Program-made: the position numbers and the translations under genes
Shown here: positions 18,466 through 27,244 of the stretch, piece by piece
Layout: each line of letters opens with the position of its first letter
How positions within the stretch are numbered: the stretch's first letter is position 1
Origin: Shinella sp. UYSO24
Lineage (GTDB): Bacteria > Pseudomonadota > Alphaproteobacteria > Rhizobiales > Rhizobiaceae
Assembly (NCBI GenBank): GCA_902167985.1
Contig: CABHNZ010000004.1
Coordinates: 62,001 to 126,000 of the forward strand
Direction of reading: 5' to 3'
Length of the DNA: 64,000 bases
The notes under the pieces: model-generated
What the model was told of the DNA's origin: nothing
The model's input: only the letters and a program-made list of their open reading frames with translations
Database searches by the model: none

Positions 18466-18771
18466 TTAGCGACGGACGTTCTTCTTATAGACGTTTCCGC
18501 TATTGTTTCCGGAGAGGATTCCAAGGCCGAGCAGACCATTCCCATCATTGTTGGACAGCAGCGTGCCGCCCTTCAGGATGGAGTTGCCCGAGAGAATGCC
18601 GCTGAGAATGCTGGTGTCGTTGCCGTTCAGAAGGCTGACCTTCGGAGCGATGGTGATCGAGCCGTTGGCAATGCCGTTCTTCTTGCTGCCCGACAGAAGC
18701 CCCCCTGCCGAAGCCTGAGAAACAGCTGCGATGGAAACCAGCGCAGCAACGCAGATGATCTTCGTCTTCAT
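18466..18771 (-). CDS. Small exported Gly/Ser/Asn-rich protein
   Basis: This 101-residue protein starts MKTKIICVAALVSIAAVSQASA, a clear Sec signal peptide with cleavage after ASA. The mature 79 residues are Gly, Ser, Asn and Leu rich with a loose repeat: GLLSGSKKNG, ILSGILSGNSIL, GLLGLGILSGNNSGN, and a basic C-terminus KKNVRR. It has no cysteine and no enzyme motif. The pattern of alternating small polar and aliphatic residues could form beta-strands or an amyloid-like or adhesin-like fold, but that is inference. GAGAAAG lies just before the ATG. It is divergent from an outer-membrane barrel gene across an AT-rich 266-bp spacer. I do not recognise the family. Confidence 0.65.
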   Translation of the reverse strand: MKTKIICVAALVSIAAVSQASAGGLLSGSKKNGIANGSITIAPKVSLLNGNDTSILSGILSGNSILKGGTLLSNNDGNGLLGLGILSGNNSGNVYKKNVRR

Positions 18772-19037
18772 AACTTTCTCCCAAGTTGTTTGCGCGACTA
18801 TGCGCAGGTCCCAACCTAATATTAGCAATTTATAAATCAATCACGTAAGCAAATCATAATAAACCGTTAAGCATAACAAGTATAATTCGATTAAAATTTT
18901 AACTATTTACTTGCAGCGCCAATCCGACCCGAAAACCGCCGGAACCGCGAGAAAACAGGCGAAACATCGCCGCCGATAATCAGGCGTTAAGCATCTTTAT
19001 TTAAGGATTATCTCAATTAGAGAGTCCGAAGGTCTTC

Positions 19038-20321
19038 ATGCGGCGCCCGTCTCACCTGCACCCGTCTCACCTGGCTCAGCCCTTCAAAGGCGTGACGGCC
19101 TGTCTGGCAGCCTTCGTGCTGACCTCGGGCGTGATGTGGGCAGTGCCGGCGACCCCTGCGGACCTTGCCGCAGATGATCCCGCAAACCCGGCGTCACCGA
19201 CGCCCGCCTCCACCAGCAAGGCCCTCTCCTTCGATTACGCCCTGCGCGGCGGCTATGACACCAATCTCTTCGGGGACACCAGCAAGTTGCGTGGCACCTT
19301 TCTGGAAGAGGAGGCCAAGCTGCGTGGCAGTGTCGATCTGGAGGGGGGCGAACTCTCCTACGGCCTATGGCACCGGGAGCGGCAGGTCGAGCATTACTCC
19401 TTCGGCAATGAACATGTCACCGGCGCCTCTCTCGGCTTCAAGACGAAGCTCGGCGACAGGACGGATTTTTCCATCGAAGGCGGTATCAGCCGCGATGCGA
19501 CGGGCGACGTGCTGATCGCAGTGCCCGGCTCGGTCATCGGCTATCGCTCGACGGACATGAACTATTCGCTGGCCTCCAGCCTTTCGAGCGAATTCCTCGG
19601 CGGCAAGAATACCCTCACCGCAAGCGTCGAGGACAAGAACCGCGGCAAGGCGAAATTCACCACCGACCTGCTCCTGCCGGGCAAGGTGGAGGCGGATGTC
19701 ACGGCGCTCGACGTGACCGCAAGCCATATCCGCCCGGCCTTGTCCGGCGAAGTCGGCTTCACGCTGGCCTACCGCCAGACCTTCGTTCCCTCGTCCGAAC
19801 AGATGACGCTTCTGCGCTTCCCCGCCTCGTCGCTGCGCGGTTCGATCGCCTATGGCCGCAAGCTTGGCGAAAATGTCGCGGTGATCGCCGAAGGCGGCAT
19901 TACCGGCATTTCGGCCGATCAGCTCGGTTCCGACGTCAGGCAGGTCCGGCCATATCTCAGAGCATCGCTCGAATGGCAGGCGACCAACCGGCTGCAGCTT
20001 GCGATCGGCTATGACCGCGATTTCGCCATTACCGATCTCGACGATCCGCTTGGAGAATATATCGGCACGCTGAAATTGGCGGCCGGCCTGAAGCTGACCG
20101 ACAGTCTTGATGCCAAGCTCGTCTACGAACTCGCCTCCAGCGACTGGCTCTATTACGTCTACAATACCCGCACGCGCAGGCTGACCGGCACGCTGACCTG
20201 GCAGTTTGCCAAGGATCACAAGCTGGAATTCGAATACCGTCGCGTCGACCGGGACGAGACCGACCCGGCGCAGAACTTCACCGGAAACCAGTATTTCACC
20301 AGAGTGTCAGGCACGTTCTGA
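19038..20321 (+). CDS. Outer-membrane beta-barrel protein
   Basis: This 427-residue protein has an N-terminal signal-like segment (hydrophobic VTACLAAFVLTSGVMWAVPATPA). The rest is dense in amphipathic beta-strands such as SFDYALRGGYDTNLF, ELSYGLWHRERQVEHYSF, LQLAIGYDRDFAI and RRLTGTLTWQFAKDHKLEFEYRRV. It ends in VSGTF, a C-terminal Phe typical of Bam-inserted barrels. It resembles the barrel proteins found near rhizobial polysaccharide genes (roughly 18-20 strands) but lacks a plug domain, so it is not a TonB receptor. The signal peptide is preceded by an in-frame 15-bp duplication (RPSHLHPSHL). The frame is intact. Confidence 0.75.
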   Translation: MRRPSHLHPSHLAQPFKGVTACLAAFVLTSGVMWAVPATPADLAADDPANPASPTPASTSKALSFDYALRGGYDTNLFGDTSKLRGTFLEEEAKLRGSVDLEGGELSYGLWHRERQVEHYSFGNEHVTGASLGFKTKLGDRTDFSIEGGISRDATGDVLIAVPGSVIGYRSTDMNYSLASSLSSEFLGGKNTLTASVEDKNRGKAKFTTDLLLPGKVEADVTALDVTASHIRPALSGEVGFTLAYRQTFVPSSEQMTLLRFPASSLRGSIAYGRKLGENVAVIAEGGITGISADQLGSDVRQVRPYLRASLEWQATNRLQLAIGYDRDFAITDLDDPLGEYIGTLKLAAGLKLTDSLDAKLVYELASSDWLYYVYNTRTRRLTGTLTWQFAKDHKLEFEYRRVDRDETDPAQNFTGNQYFTRVSGTF

Positions 20322-20341
20322 CAGGCGTCCCAGGATCCTGC

Positions 20342-21484
20342 TCAGGCATCCCCCACGACACCGATGATTTCTCCCAGAAGGTCATGAAGCCCGTCGCGAT
20401 AGCCCGTGCGGGCAGAGGGCGAGGCGTCATCGGAGGTCATCACCACGGTCAGCCCCAGCGCCGGCACGATATAGAGCATCTGCCCGCCATAACCCCAGCC
20501 GAATTTCACCGCCTGCCGCCGATATCGCGCATGAACCAGCCGTAGCCATAGGCATCGCCGCTGTAGCGGGAATGGGTGCGCGTTACCCATGACTGCTCGA
20601 TCCATCCGGCCGAGACGACCTGCCGTCCATCGACAGCCTTGCCGCCATTGCGGTAAAGCTCACCAAAGGCCATCAGCGACTGCGCCGTCATCGCCATCTG
20701 ATTGCCGCCGAGATAGATGCCCTGCGGATCGCGCTCCCAGGCACCGATGCGAAAACCTTCGACCGGCGCCAGCCATTGTCGCGCCAGAGCCAGCGTCGAT
20801 TGCGCCCGACACGCGTCAGGATGGCCGAGAGAAGATGCGTCGAGGCGGTGGAATAGAGCATCTCGCCGCCCGGCTCGCCATCGAAGGGCTCGGCAAGCGC
20901 AGAGCGCACCCAGTTGCGGCTCGAGACCCATCGCCCGTAATTCGGCCCCGACATGCGCGACAACCCCGCCTGCATGGAAAGAAGATTGCCGATGGTGATA
21001 TCGGCAATGCGCGGATCGGCATTTTCCGGCAGATCGGCTTTAAGGATCGGCGCGATCTTCTGCCCCGGGCCTTCCAGCAGCTTTTGGTCGATGGCGATCC
21101 CGACAAGGCAGGAGATGATCGATTTCGACGCCGACTTGATATTGGTGGACCCGGCGAGCGGATGGCCGTGATAGGCGTGGCTCGCAATCATCTGCCATGG
21201 CGCGACACCAGCACGACCTTGAGGGAACCGAGCGCATCCGCCCTCTCGAGCACGGCCTTCAGCCGCGCCTCGCCCGATGATGTCGGCGCCTGCGACACCG
21301 ACCGGGCGCCGGCCTGAGGCTGAAGTTGGCGCTGGGGCTGAAGTTGGGGTTGAGCCTCCCGCCGCCCCTCCTGCGTACGCGCAAGAGACAGGGGAACCAC
21401 GGAAAGGGCCAACGGCAGCGCTGAGAGCATGGTGCGGCGTGTCATCATGCAACGGGAGATAAGCATGATCGCCGTCCTGCCCAT
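20342..21484 (-). CDS. Beta-lactamase-fold serine hydrolase, three frameshifts
   Basis: This is a class-C beta-lactamase-like serine hydrolase. The active-site SxxK is in STNIKSASKSIISCLVGIAID, followed by ITIGNLLSMQAGLSRM, GGEMLYSTASTHLLSAIL and GGNQMAMTAQSLMAFGELY. The frame breaks near 21193, 20805 (GGG[G]CGCAATCG) and 20515 (GGCGG[G]CAGGCG). With one base at each the protein is 381 residues and ends LHDLLGEIIGVVGDA. The N-terminus has an export signal (TRRTMLSALPLALSVVPLSLA) and a Gln-rich linker encoded by an 18-bp repeat, so the enzyme is periplasmic. An ATG at 21448 is an alternative start. Three breaks in one gene also allow a decaying pseudogene, but every lesion is of the same type as elsewhere in the window. 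Confidence 0.8.
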
Positions 21485-21591
21485 GGTAACAGGCGGGATC
21501 TCACGCCAAGGTGAGATGGCTTGATCGGTAGAGCTGCCCGGGTTTCACGCCATTCTGCGAGGCAGGAACCTCTTCTATCCCGTCGTTATCA

Positions 21592-21639
21592 CGCCCTTGC
21601 TCACTTGCGCACTTGCGCCCTTGCACACTAGCGCCCCTC
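21592..21639. repeat. 8-bp tandem repeat, six units
   Basis: Six head-to-tail octamers with the consensus CGCNCTTG (CGCCCTTG, CTCACTTG, CGCACTTG, CGCCCTTG, CACACTAG, CGCCCCTC) occupy the spacer between the serine hydrolase gene and the 3' end of the AraC-family gene. Confidence 0.75.
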
Positions 21640-21690
21640 CGACCGTGCCCCCGACGCAGCCTTGCCCGAATTGCGCCCGCGGCCGCCCCC

Positions 21691-22770
21691 CTATTCCGCC
21701 GCCTGATTAAAACCGCCTTCTCCGACAAGCCCCTCTCCAACAAGCCCCTCTGCGATAGGCCCTTCTGCCATAAGCCCCTCTTGGAGCGCCTGCCGTGCCT
21801 CGCCCGGCCCGCCCGCCCCGTCCACCGGCCCGCCTTGTTGCTGACCGCTCTTCTCGCGGCCGCCCTTGTCGCGCGCATACTGGCGCGGCGACACGCCCAT
21901 CACCTTCTTGAACGCGGTGGAAAACGCACTGTCGGACTCGTAGCCCAGCGACAGCGCGATGGAGTAAACCGCCTGACCCGTCTGTGTCAGCCGGTCGGCA
22001 GCCAGAAGCATCCGCCAGCGCGTCACATATTCCATCGGCGCCAGCCCCACCATCTGCTTGAATTTCAGCGCAAACGTGGAGCGCGACATGCCCGCCTTCG
22101 CCGCAAGATCGGCCAGCGTCCATCGCTCGGCCGGATCCTCGTGAATGGCATCGATCGCAGCCCCCATCTGCCGGTCGGCCAGCGCGAAAAGCCAGCCCGC
22201 CTCCCCCTTGGGGCCTTCAGAGAGAAAGATCCTCAGCGCCTGCACCAGCATCATCTGCGCCAGATGTTGCAGCACCAGAAAACTGCCCGGCCGACGTTCG
22301 CGCAATTCCTCGCGCATCCGCTCCATCGACCAGCGCAGGATCGCCTTGTCCGCCTCGTCGCGAATGTGAACAATGGGCGGCAGCACGCTCAACAGCACAT
22401 CCGAATGGCTGCCCTCCAGTTCGAAAATGCTGCCGACCAGCGAAAAGTCGCCGCCGCCATTGATGACGGCAAGCCCGCCATCCCGCGTTCGCGAAAACAC
22501 CTCGGACGCCTCGACCGGCGTGATGGCCAGATCGCTCGCCATGGTGAAGGCGCGACCGCGCGGCAGAAGCAGGCAATCCCCCGGCCGAAGCCTGATGCCC
22601 TCCGTCACGCCCTCCATCCGGATCCAGCACTCGCCGGAAACCACGGCATAGCACTTCACCCCATAGGGCCGCGGAAATGTCACAGCCCAGTCTCCGCCGA
22701 CCTCGAAACCCGAGGCATGCATCTGCCGCCGCGGCTTGACCATGGAGAGAACGTCAGAAAGGGAATCCAT
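21691..22770 (-). CDS. AraC-family regulator with repeat tail
   Basis: The 359-residue protein has an N-terminal cupin ligand domain (WAVTFPRPYGVKCYAVVSGECWIRMEG, then LRPGDCLLLPRGRAF) and a C-terminal AraC double helix-turn-helix (WTLADLAAKAGMSRSTFALKFKQMVG and SIALSLGYESDSAFSTAFKKVMGVSPRQYARD). After the DNA-binding domain a 60-residue Gly/Glu/Gln-rich tail ends in five-residue repeats (AEGPI, AEGLV, GEGLV), encoded by a 15-bp tandem repeat. The ATG at 22770 starts MDSLSDVLSM, where the cupin domain begins. It is divergent from an NAD-epimerase-like gene that it may control. Confidence 0.88.
   Translation of the reverse strand: MDSLSDVLSMVKPRRQMHASGFEVGGDWAVTFPRPYGVKCYAVVSGECWIRMEGVTEGIRLRPGDCLLLPRGRAFTMASDLAITPVEASEVFSRTRDGGLAVINGGGDFSLVGSIFELEGSHSDVLLSVLPPIVHIRDEADKAILRWSMERMREELRERRPGSFLVLQHLAQMMLVQALRIFLSEGPKGEAGWLFALADRQMGAAIDAIHEDPAERWTLADLAAKAGMSRSTFALKFKQMVGLAPMEYVTRWRMLLAADRLTQTGQAVYSIALSLGYESDSAFSTAFKKVMGVSPRQYARDKGGREKSGQQQGGPVDGAGGPGEARQALQEGLMAEGPIAEGLVGEGLVGEGGFNQAAE
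21716..21790 (-). repeat. 15-bp tandem repeat inside AraC tail
   Basis: Five imperfect 15-bp units (plus-strand consensus CCCTCTCCNACAAGC) are in frame with the AraC-family gene and encode its C-terminal pentapeptide repeats. Confidence 0.75.
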
Positions 22771-22974
22771 CAGAAATCCGGACGATTGCGAAAGTTTAAG
22801 AGACGTTACAGCATGGATCGTATCGCGCCAAGCGCCTATCCTCAGAACCGTCGAGCCAAGGCAAAGGGTCAAGGTCCGGCACGGACTGTCCGAAATCCGA
22901 TCTCAAGACACAATATCTGAAGGAAGGAGCGGCCGGCATTGTCCTGGCCGGCTCCTAGACAAAGGAACATCATC

Positions 22975-23865
22975 ATGCGCGTCTTCGTCACGGGAGCCAC
23001 CGGCTTCGTCGGTTCGGCCGTCGTTCAGGATCTCCTCGCAGCCGGCCATCACGTCACCGGCCTTGCCCGCAACGATCAGGGCGCATCGACGCTCGAAAAG
23101 GCCGGCGCCACGCCGCATTGCGGCGATCTCCAGGATCTCGACAGCCTGCGCCGCGGCGCCGAAAACGCCGATGGCGTCATCCATTGCGGCTTCATCCATG
23201 ACTTTTCGAAATTCGTCGAGAATTGCGAGATAGACCGCCGCGCCATCGAGGCGATGAGCGAGGTTCTGGCCGGCTCCGACCGCACGCTCGTCGTCACATC
23301 CGGCACGGCGCTGGTCAGCGGCCGGCTGGCAACGGAAGACATGCGCAAGGATCCCGCAACCAACCCCAACCCGCGCCAGTCGGAAGCAGCAGCCGATGCC
23401 GCCGTCGAGCGCGGCACCCGCGCCTGCATCGTCCGCCTCCCGCCTTCTGTCCATGGCGACAATGACCATGGCTTCATCCCTATCCTGATCAATCTTGCCC
23501 GTGAAAAAGGTGAGGCCGCCTATATCGGCGATGGTGAGAACCGCTGGCCGGGCGTTGCCCGCACATCAGCCGCAACCCTCTTCCGGCTGGCGCTGGAAAA
23601 GGGCAAGGCGGGCGCCCGCTATCACGGCAATAGCGAAATCGGCGTGCCCTTCAAATCGATCGCGGAAGTCATCGGCCGGCGCCTCGGCGTTCCGGTCGTC
23701 AGCAAGAGCGGCGATGAGGCAAAGGCCCATTTCACCTGGTTCACCCATTTCGCCGCGATCGACAACCCGACCTCGAACGACTGGACGAGGGCGGAACTCG
23801 GCTGGCAGCCCACCGGCCCGGATCTTCTGACCGATATCGACCGGCCGATCTATTTCGGAGGCTAA
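22975..23865 (+). CDS. NAD-dependent epimerase/SDR-family protein
   Basis: This 296-residue extended SDR starts MRVFVTGATGFVGSAVVQDLLAAGHHV, the TGxTGFxG nucleotide-binding motif. It continues with NADGVIHCGFIHDF, VVTSGTALVSG and RACIVRLPPSVHGDND, the pattern of the YwnB/atypical epimerase group that reads NADPH but has a poorly defined substrate. GENRWPGVARTSAATLFRLALEKG and a C-terminal WTRAELGWQPTGPDLL are typical of this subgroup. AAAGGA lies eight bases before the ATG. The divergent AraC gene is a plausible regulator. The frame is intact. Confidence 0.87.
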   Translation: MRVFVTGATGFVGSAVVQDLLAAGHHVTGLARNDQGASTLEKAGATPHCGDLQDLDSLRRGAENADGVIHCGFIHDFSKFVENCEIDRRAIEAMSEVLAGSDRTLVVTSGTALVSGRLATEDMRKDPATNPNPRQSEAAADAAVERGTRACIVRLPPSVHGDNDHGFIPILINLAREKGEAAYIGDGENRWPGVARTSAATLFRLALEKGKAGARYHGNSEIGVPFKSIAEVIGRRLGVPVVSKSGDEAKAHFTWFTHFAAIDNPTSNDWTRAELGWQPTGPDLLTDIDRPIYFGG

Positions 23866-23940
23866 GCCGACCTGTCTATTCCTTATTCCCGGCGTGAACC
23901 TCCAGAAAGTGGCTCACGTTGGGGACAAAGGCAAAGCCGA

Positions 23941-26025
23941 TCAGGGCCGGCGGAAGAGCGCCAGACTGCGGCCTTCCAGCTCGAAATCCTTTTCCTTGGT
24001 GATGACCTGCCCGACCTTTGCGACATCGCAGGTCGTCAGTTCCAGCACCCAGCCACCCTCGCCGAACTGCGGAATACGGAAGGGCACATTGCCTTCGAAC
24101 GGGTTGAAGAGGATAAGCACATCGTGCCAGATGCCCTCTTCTTCCACGAGATCGCCGCGGCCGAGATAGACGCCGAGCGTCGAACCCTCGTCCCACTGTT
24201 CCGGCTGCTGGAAGCCGCCGCCCGCATTGAACCACTTGATATCCATGCCGTCGCGCCAGCTTTCCCGCCGAAGCAGCGGCTGTGCGTGGCGCAGAGCGAT
24301 CAGGCGACGGGTGAATTCGCGAAGCTCCTCGCAAGCCGGCGGCAGGTTCTCCCAGTGAACCCAGGAGATCTCGCTGTCCTGCGCATAGCCATTGTTATTG
24401 CCCATCTGGCTGCGGCCGAACTCGTCGCCGGCAAGCAGCATCGGCGTCCCATGCGAAAACAGCAGCGTGGCGAGGAAATTGCGCTTCTGACGCTCGCGGA
24501 CGGCCGCGATCCCCTCGTCCTCGGTCGGGCCCTCGGCGCCGTAATTATAGGACCGGTTGTCGTTATGGCCGTCGTTATTGTCCTCGCCATTCGCCTCGTT
24601 ATGCTTCTCGTTATAGGAAACGAGGTCATTCAGCGTGAACCCGTCATGGGCGGTGATGAAATTGACCGATGCCCATGGCCGCCGGCCGCGCTGATCGTAG
24701 AGATCGCCTGAACCAAGCAGACGGGCGGCGAAATCCGTCGAGACATTGTCGCCCTTCCAGTATTCGCGCACCGTATCGCGATACTTGTCGTTCCACTCCG
24801 CCCAGCCGGGCGGGAAGCCGCCGACCTGATAGCCGCCGGGACCGATATCCCATGGCTCGCCGATCAGCTTCAGCTTCGACAGGACCGGATCCTGCGTCAC
24901 GGCATCGAAGAAGCCGCCGCGCTGGTCGAACCCTTCCGGCTCACGGCCGAGAATAGTGCCGAGATCGAAGCGGAACCCGTCGACATGCATATGCTCGGCC
25001 CAGTAGCGCAGGCTGTCGGTCACAAGCTGCAAGACCCGCGGATGCGATGTGTTGACCGTGTTACCGGTGCCCGTGTCATTGATGTAATAGCGGTGCTGGT
25101 CCGGCAGGGTGCGATAGTAGGAAAAATTGTCGATGCCCTTGAAGGAGAGCGTCGGCCCAAGCTCGTTGCCTTCCGCCGTATGGTTATAGACCACGTCGAG
25201 AATGACCTCGATCCCTGCATCATGGAAGGCGCGCACCATGTCGCGAAAACCCTGGATGCCGTTCGGGCCGTAATAGCGCGAGGCGGGCGCAAAGAAGCCG
25301 AGCGAATTATAGCCCCAGAAATTCTTGAGACCCTTGTCGAGCAGATGCTGGTCATCGGGAAACCAGTGGATAGGCAGAAGCTCGACCGAGGTGATGCCGA
25401 GGCTTTTGATGTAATCCACCGTCGCCTTGTGCCCCATGGCCTCGAATGTGCCGCGCAGGTTTTCTGGGATGGCAGGATTGAGCTGGGTGAACCCTTTCAC
25501 ATGCGTCTCGTAGACAAGGGTCGAAGTCCAGGAGATGTTCGGCCGCTTCCGGTCCTGCCAGTCGAACGCGTTCGGATCGATCACCCGGCATTTCGGCATG
25601 AAGGGCGCGCTGTCGCGGCTGTCGAAGGTCAGATCCTTGTCCTTGTGGAGGAGGTCATAGGCGAAATGCGCCTCGTTCCACTCCACATCGCCCACCAGTT
25701 CGCGGGCATAAGGATCGATCAGCAGCTTGTTGGCGTTGAACCGGTGCCCGTTTTCCGGCTCATACGGGCCGTGAACGCGAAAACCGTAAAGCGCGCCGGG
25801 CTTCAGGCCGGGCACATAGCCATGCCAGATCTCGTTCGTATATTCCGGCAGGTCCATCCGGGCGATCTCCAGCTTGCCGCTGGAATCGTAGAGGCAAAGT
25901 TCGACCCGTTCCGCATGGGCGGAAAACAGCGCGAAATTCACGCCCTCGCCATCGAAATTGGCGCCAAGCTCGGTCCAGGTTCCTGCTTCGACGGCGAAAT
26001 TATTCGATTTCATGTCCATTGCCAT
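23941..26025 (-). CDS. glgX: Glycogen debranching enzyme GlgX
   Basis: This isoamylase-type GH13 enzyme of about 694 residues cleaves alpha-1,6 branches of glycogen. The N-terminal CBM48 domain (TWTELGANFDGEGVNFALFSAHAERVELCLYD) is followed by the four GH13 motifs: DVVYNHTAEGNELGP, DGFRFDLGTILGRE (nucleophile Asp), KLIGEPWDIGPGGY (acid/base Glu) and FITAHDGFTLNDLVSYNEKHN. The ATG at 26025 follows a purine-rich GGGGG; ATG 26013 is an alternative. The frame is intact and the length is normal. No other glg gene is next to it, so glycogen metabolism is split across the genome. Confidence 0.96.
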   Translation of the reverse strand: MAMDMKSNNFAVEAGTWTELGANFDGEGVNFALFSAHAERVELCLYDSSGKLEIARMDLPEYTNEIWHGYVPGLKPGALYGFRVHGPYEPENGHRFNANKLLIDPYARELVGDVEWNEAHFAYDLLHKDKDLTFDSRDSAPFMPKCRVIDPNAFDWQDRKRPNISWTSTLVYETHVKGFTQLNPAIPENLRGTFEAMGHKATVDYIKSLGITSVELLPIHWFPDDQHLLDKGLKNFWGYNSLGFFAPASRYYGPNGIQGFRDMVRAFHDAGIEVILDVVYNHTAEGNELGPTLSFKGIDNFSYYRTLPDQHRYYINDTGTGNTVNTSHPRVLQLVTDSLRYWAEHMHVDGFRFDLGTILGREPEGFDQRGGFFDAVTQDPVLSKLKLIGEPWDIGPGGYQVGGFPPGWAEWNDKYRDTVREYWKGDNVSTDFAARLLGSGDLYDQRGRRPWASVNFITAHDGFTLNDLVSYNEKHNEANGEDNNDGHNDNRSYNYGAEGPTEDEGIAAVRERQKRNFLATLLFSHGTPMLLAGDEFGRSQMGNNNGYAQDSEISWVHWENLPPACEELREFTRRLIALRHAQPLLRRESWRDGMDIKWFNAGGGFQQPEQWDEGSTLGVYLGRGDLVEEEGIWHDVLILFNPFEGNVPFRIPQFGEGGWVLELTTCDVAKVGQVITKEKDFELEGRSLALFRRP

Positions 26026-26246
26026 ACCCCCTGCCTCACGGCGCCCAGTTGAAAACTGCCCCAATAGTTGAGAACTGCCCCAATAATGGTGCAGCACAGC
26101 ATTGGTTCCATCGCCACGGTAAGCAGACGGCAACCATGGTGCGGCGCGCTTCCGGCAACGGTTTTTCGAAGGCCGAATGTTCCCTCCGCGCCGGATCCGC
26201 CTATCTCAACAATGGGAGACCACCGAAGCGAGAGGAGAGACGTCAT

Positions 26247-26573
26247 ATGACGAGCGAAATCACGGCCGGAATGTCGTCGAGCAGCGCGGCCGCCACCGCC
26301 GGTCCGGGAGGCACATTGGCGCCGGAAGAACTGGAAGGCCGCCTTCATGCACATCGCGAACTGCTGGTCGACATGCTGGCGGCAATGATCGGCGGCGAGA
26401 TGACGATCGTCGCCTTCGTCCAGAAGCTGCGCGACAGCGCCACGTTCAAGGACAATGAGGAGGATCCGGGCGCCGATCCCGGCGAGGCCTTTGCCATCGA
26501 AAATGCCGCCGCCCGGGAAGTGCGCGCCATACTGGAAGCCGCGCGTGCCCGTGCCGAAGCCGAACTGCGTTGA
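26247..26573 (+). CDS. Small hypothetical protein, 108 residues
   Basis: The protein begins MTSEITAGMSSSSAAATAGPGG, a disordered Ser/Ala/Gly-rich start. A helical core follows (ELEGRLHAHRELLVDMLAAMIGGEMTIVAFVQKLRD), then an acidic linker (FKDNEEDPGADPGEAF) and a charged amphipathic helix (ENAAAREVRAILEAARARAEAELR). There is no signal peptide, membrane segment or cysteine. A strong AGAGGAGA ribosome site sits before the ATG, and codon use matches the neighbours, so it is probably real. I do not recognise a family. It is divergent from glgX. Confidence 0.6.
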   Translation: MTSEITAGMSSSSAAATAGPGGTLAPEELEGRLHAHRELLVDMLAAMIGGEMTIVAFVQKLRDSATFKDNEEDPGADPGEAFAIENAAAREVRAILEAARARAEAELR

Positions 26574-26713
26574 GAGCGGCTCGTCGCGACAACAATCACC
26601 GGACGATCACATTCATGGCAAACCCGCCACAGTCATGGCGATTTCATGGAACCATGCCACACTGTCCTCGTTCTCAGGCGAGTTCGCAAGGGTGACAGGC
26701 CATGGAGGCAAGA

Positions 26714-26791
26714 ATGGTCAGGGACTGGGTTGAAGCTGCAAGCGTCGTTCTCGTTGTAGCCGTCTGCTACATGATGGTCGTTCCGGTCTGA
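26714..26791 (+). CDS. Putative 25-residue membrane miniprotein
   Basis: An ATG at 26714 preceded by GGAGGCAAG opens a 25-codon frame reading MVRDWVEAASVVLVVAVCYMMVVPV. A short charged start and one hydrophobic segment long enough to span the membrane are visible. The ribosome site and spacing are good. An ATG at 26702 would add MEAR but would put the GGAGG inside the gene. No family is recognised. It is the kind of small protein that automatic annotation misses. Confidence 0.45.
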   Translation: MVRDWVEAASVVLVVAVCYMMVVPV

Positions 26792-26926
26792 CAGGCGTCA
26801 GGCGCCGATCACAGACTCTTGCAGCGTGAAAAAAGCTGGAACGAATTGCGTCCTGTGGTGTTAGCGACAGATCAGGCAATCGGCGGAGGCTTGGATCAAG
26901 CCTCTCGCGGTGACGGGAGAATGATC

Positions 26927-27124
26927 ATGCGCCATTTCCTCCAGATGCTGAAAGACCGGTTTTTCGGGCACTTCAAGGCAAAGACTTTTGCCGCAGCGCG
27001 ACCGGAAGAGCTTCAGGTCGTCGTGCCGGATGCAGTCGTGCTGCCTCTTCCCAAGGCTCCGCGTGAAGAGATCAGCGTCCCGGCCTCGATCAACGGGCGG
27101 GACCTTTCAACCGGACGGCTCTGA
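26927..27124 (+). CDS. Small hypothetical protein, 65 residues
   Basis: The frame starts MRHFLQMLKDRFFGHFKAKTF, an amphipathic basic helix, followed by a Pro/Val-rich extended segment (ELQVVVPDAVVLPLPKAPREEISVPASING). GGGAG lies seven bases before the ATG; an in-frame ATG two codons upstream is less well spaced. There is no cysteine or membrane segment. I do not recognise a family. It follows the 25-residue miniprotein on the same strand. Confidence 0.5.
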   Translation: MRHFLQMLKDRFFGHFKAKTFAAARPEELQVVVPDAVVLPLPKAPREEISVPASINGRDLSTGRL

Positions 27125-27186
27125 GGGTCTTTTCACCATAGGCGTAACGCCCGAGGACCACGTCGCCCGAAATCACCACAAGCTTG

Positions 27187-27213
27187 GCCCCGCAAGCGCA
27201 ATGCCTGCGGGGC
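27187..27213. terminator. Hairpin between convergent genes
   Basis: An eight-base-pair stem GCCCCGCA / TGCGGGGC with an 11-base loop lies between the small hypothetical gene and the stop of the topoisomerase gene. It has no T-run on the plus side, so the terminator role is tentative. Confidence 0.4.
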
Positions 27214-27244
27214 AAAAACAAACGTGGCCACGGCCGGCTCGCCA

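Noticed and set aside
20342..21484. Serine hydrolase as a true pseudogene
   Set aside because: All three lesions are one-base losses identical in kind to those in clearly functional genes, and the active-site motifs and full length are recovered on repair. I keep it as a gene with reduced confidence.
24985..26052. A 355-codon plus-strand frame antisense to glgX
   Set aside because: It lies in the shadow of a complete GH13 gene with all four catalytic motifs; no independent evidence of coding.
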